A stretch of 64,000 nucleotides of DNA from Oceanimonas sp. GK1 (GTDB lineage Bacteria; Pseudomonadota; Gammaproteobacteria; Enterobacterales; Aeromonadaceae): NCBI RefSeq assembly GCF_000243075.1, contig NC_016745.1, positions 2,559,001 to 2,623,000 of the forward strand. The letters run 5' to 3'. How positions within the stretch are numbered: the first letter of the stretch is position 1; every line of letters starts with the position of its first letter. The position numbers and the translations under genes were made by a program. The notes under the pieces are model-generated. The model was not told the DNA's origin. It saw only the letters and a program-made list of their open reading frames with translations, and did not search any database. This document shows positions 63,714-64,000 of the stretch, one piece after another.

Positions 63714-64000
63714 TTACACGCCCCGCTCGTTGTTCCAGATGATCACGTGCAACTGGGGCAGCACCCGGGCCTCAAACCAGCCATCGGCGGTGACTCTGTC
63801 CACCAGCCAGCGCAAGTGAGCGTTGAGGGCGTCGAGATCGGTTGTCCGCTCCGGCTCATCGGGGGTAGCCGGGGCCGGATTGCAGGGCTGCAGGGTGAGC
63901 GGCAATTGTGGATAGCGGGCGGCAAAATCCCGCGCCCACTGGTAGTCGACTTCGTCGGCAATCACCAGCTTGAGGGTGACCTGGGTGTGGGCGCCGGCGG
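63714..64000 (-). CDS. queE: 7-carboxy-7-deazaguanine synthase QueE (partial, N-terminus off window)
   Basis: Only the C-terminal 95 residues or so are visible. The block AHTQVTLKLVIADEVDYQWA and the end RVLPQLHVIIWNNERGV are characteristic of QueE, a radical-SAM enzyme of queuosine (preQ0) synthesis. The CxxxCxxC cluster motif lies beyond the right edge and cannot be checked. Confidence 0.85.
   Translation of the reverse strand, partial: AGAHTQVTLKLVIADEVDYQWARDFAARYPQLPLTLQPCNPAPATPDEPERTTDLDALNAHLRWLVDRVTADGWFEARVLPQLHVIIWNNERGV

Overview
This is a GC-rich stretch of a gammaproteobacterial chromosome. Gene content and order (nhaD, fimV/hubP-type polar protein, a putrescine spu/puu locus, pdxB-fimV-truA-accD-folC-dedD, yccS-tusE-yccA beside a tRNA-Ser) suggest a marine or brackish Aeromonadales member such as Oceanimonas, Oceanisphaera or Zobellella. 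That assignment is from memory and was not tested by a search. Genes are dense and mostly housekeeping. Accessory DNA is limited to two almost identical IS3-family elements and several 7-bp-periodic intergenic repeats.

Layout. 1-4763: leftward [NiFe]-hydrogenase maturation operon hypF-hypC-hypD-hypE, in which HypF carries an extra N-terminal hydrogenase maturation protease domain. 4858-6159: dicarboxylate/amino-acid:cation symporter. 6328-11860: leftward fructose PTS operon fruB-fruK-fruA, with FruB a IIA-HPr-EI fusion. 12009-17070: SDR, RluA-like pseudouridine synthase, tRNA-Ser(UGA), yccA, yccS, tusE. 17200-24258: dedD, folC, accD, truA, fimV, pdxB, all leftward. 24372-30127: pgpB, fabB, mnmC, an unrecognised exported protein, corA. 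30134-31511: heptamer arrays split by IS copy 1. 31516-37262: anaerobic ribonucleotide reductase nrdG-nrdD with a candidate NrdR-box pair, creA, dps, uvrB, tRNA-Asn. 37263-37746: gene-free, AT-rich, with four DnaA-box-like 9-mers. 37757-42067: GlcNAc genes nagE divergent from nagA-nagC-yciH. 42121-44377: manganese (yybP-ykoY) riboswitch and UPF0016 Mn exporter, then nhaD. 44628-47616: argA, then lysC under a lysine riboswitch. 47693-50103: MgtC/DUF4010 membrane protein and alanine dehydrogenase. 50263-61529: putrescine uptake and gamma-glutamylation locus. 61570-62826: IS copy 2. 62859-64000: alpha/beta hydrolase and the 3' part of queE.

How the genes work together. The putrescine locus has a leftward block of seven genes (glutamylpolyamine synthetase, putrescine aminotransferase, PotF/G/H/I-type ABC importer, XRE-cupin regulator) and a rightward block (second glutamylpolyamine synthetase, PuuB-like FAD oxidase, DUF1289 protein). 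It resembles the Pseudomonas spu and Escherichia puu systems. The nag and fru blocks feed amino sugars and fructose into glycolysis through PTS uptake. Metal and cofactor control is visible in RNA leaders: the Mn riboswitch on the exporter gene and the lysine riboswitch on lysC.

Most notable for follow-up: the protease-HypF fusion, the DnaA-box cluster in a gene-free AT-rich interval, the two IS3 copies each lodged in a heptamer-repeat array between convergent genes, the NrdR-box pair with reversed nrdG-nrdD order, and a DUF922-like exported protein that seems to have lost its HExxH motif. No CRISPR array, prophage or rRNA operon was seen.
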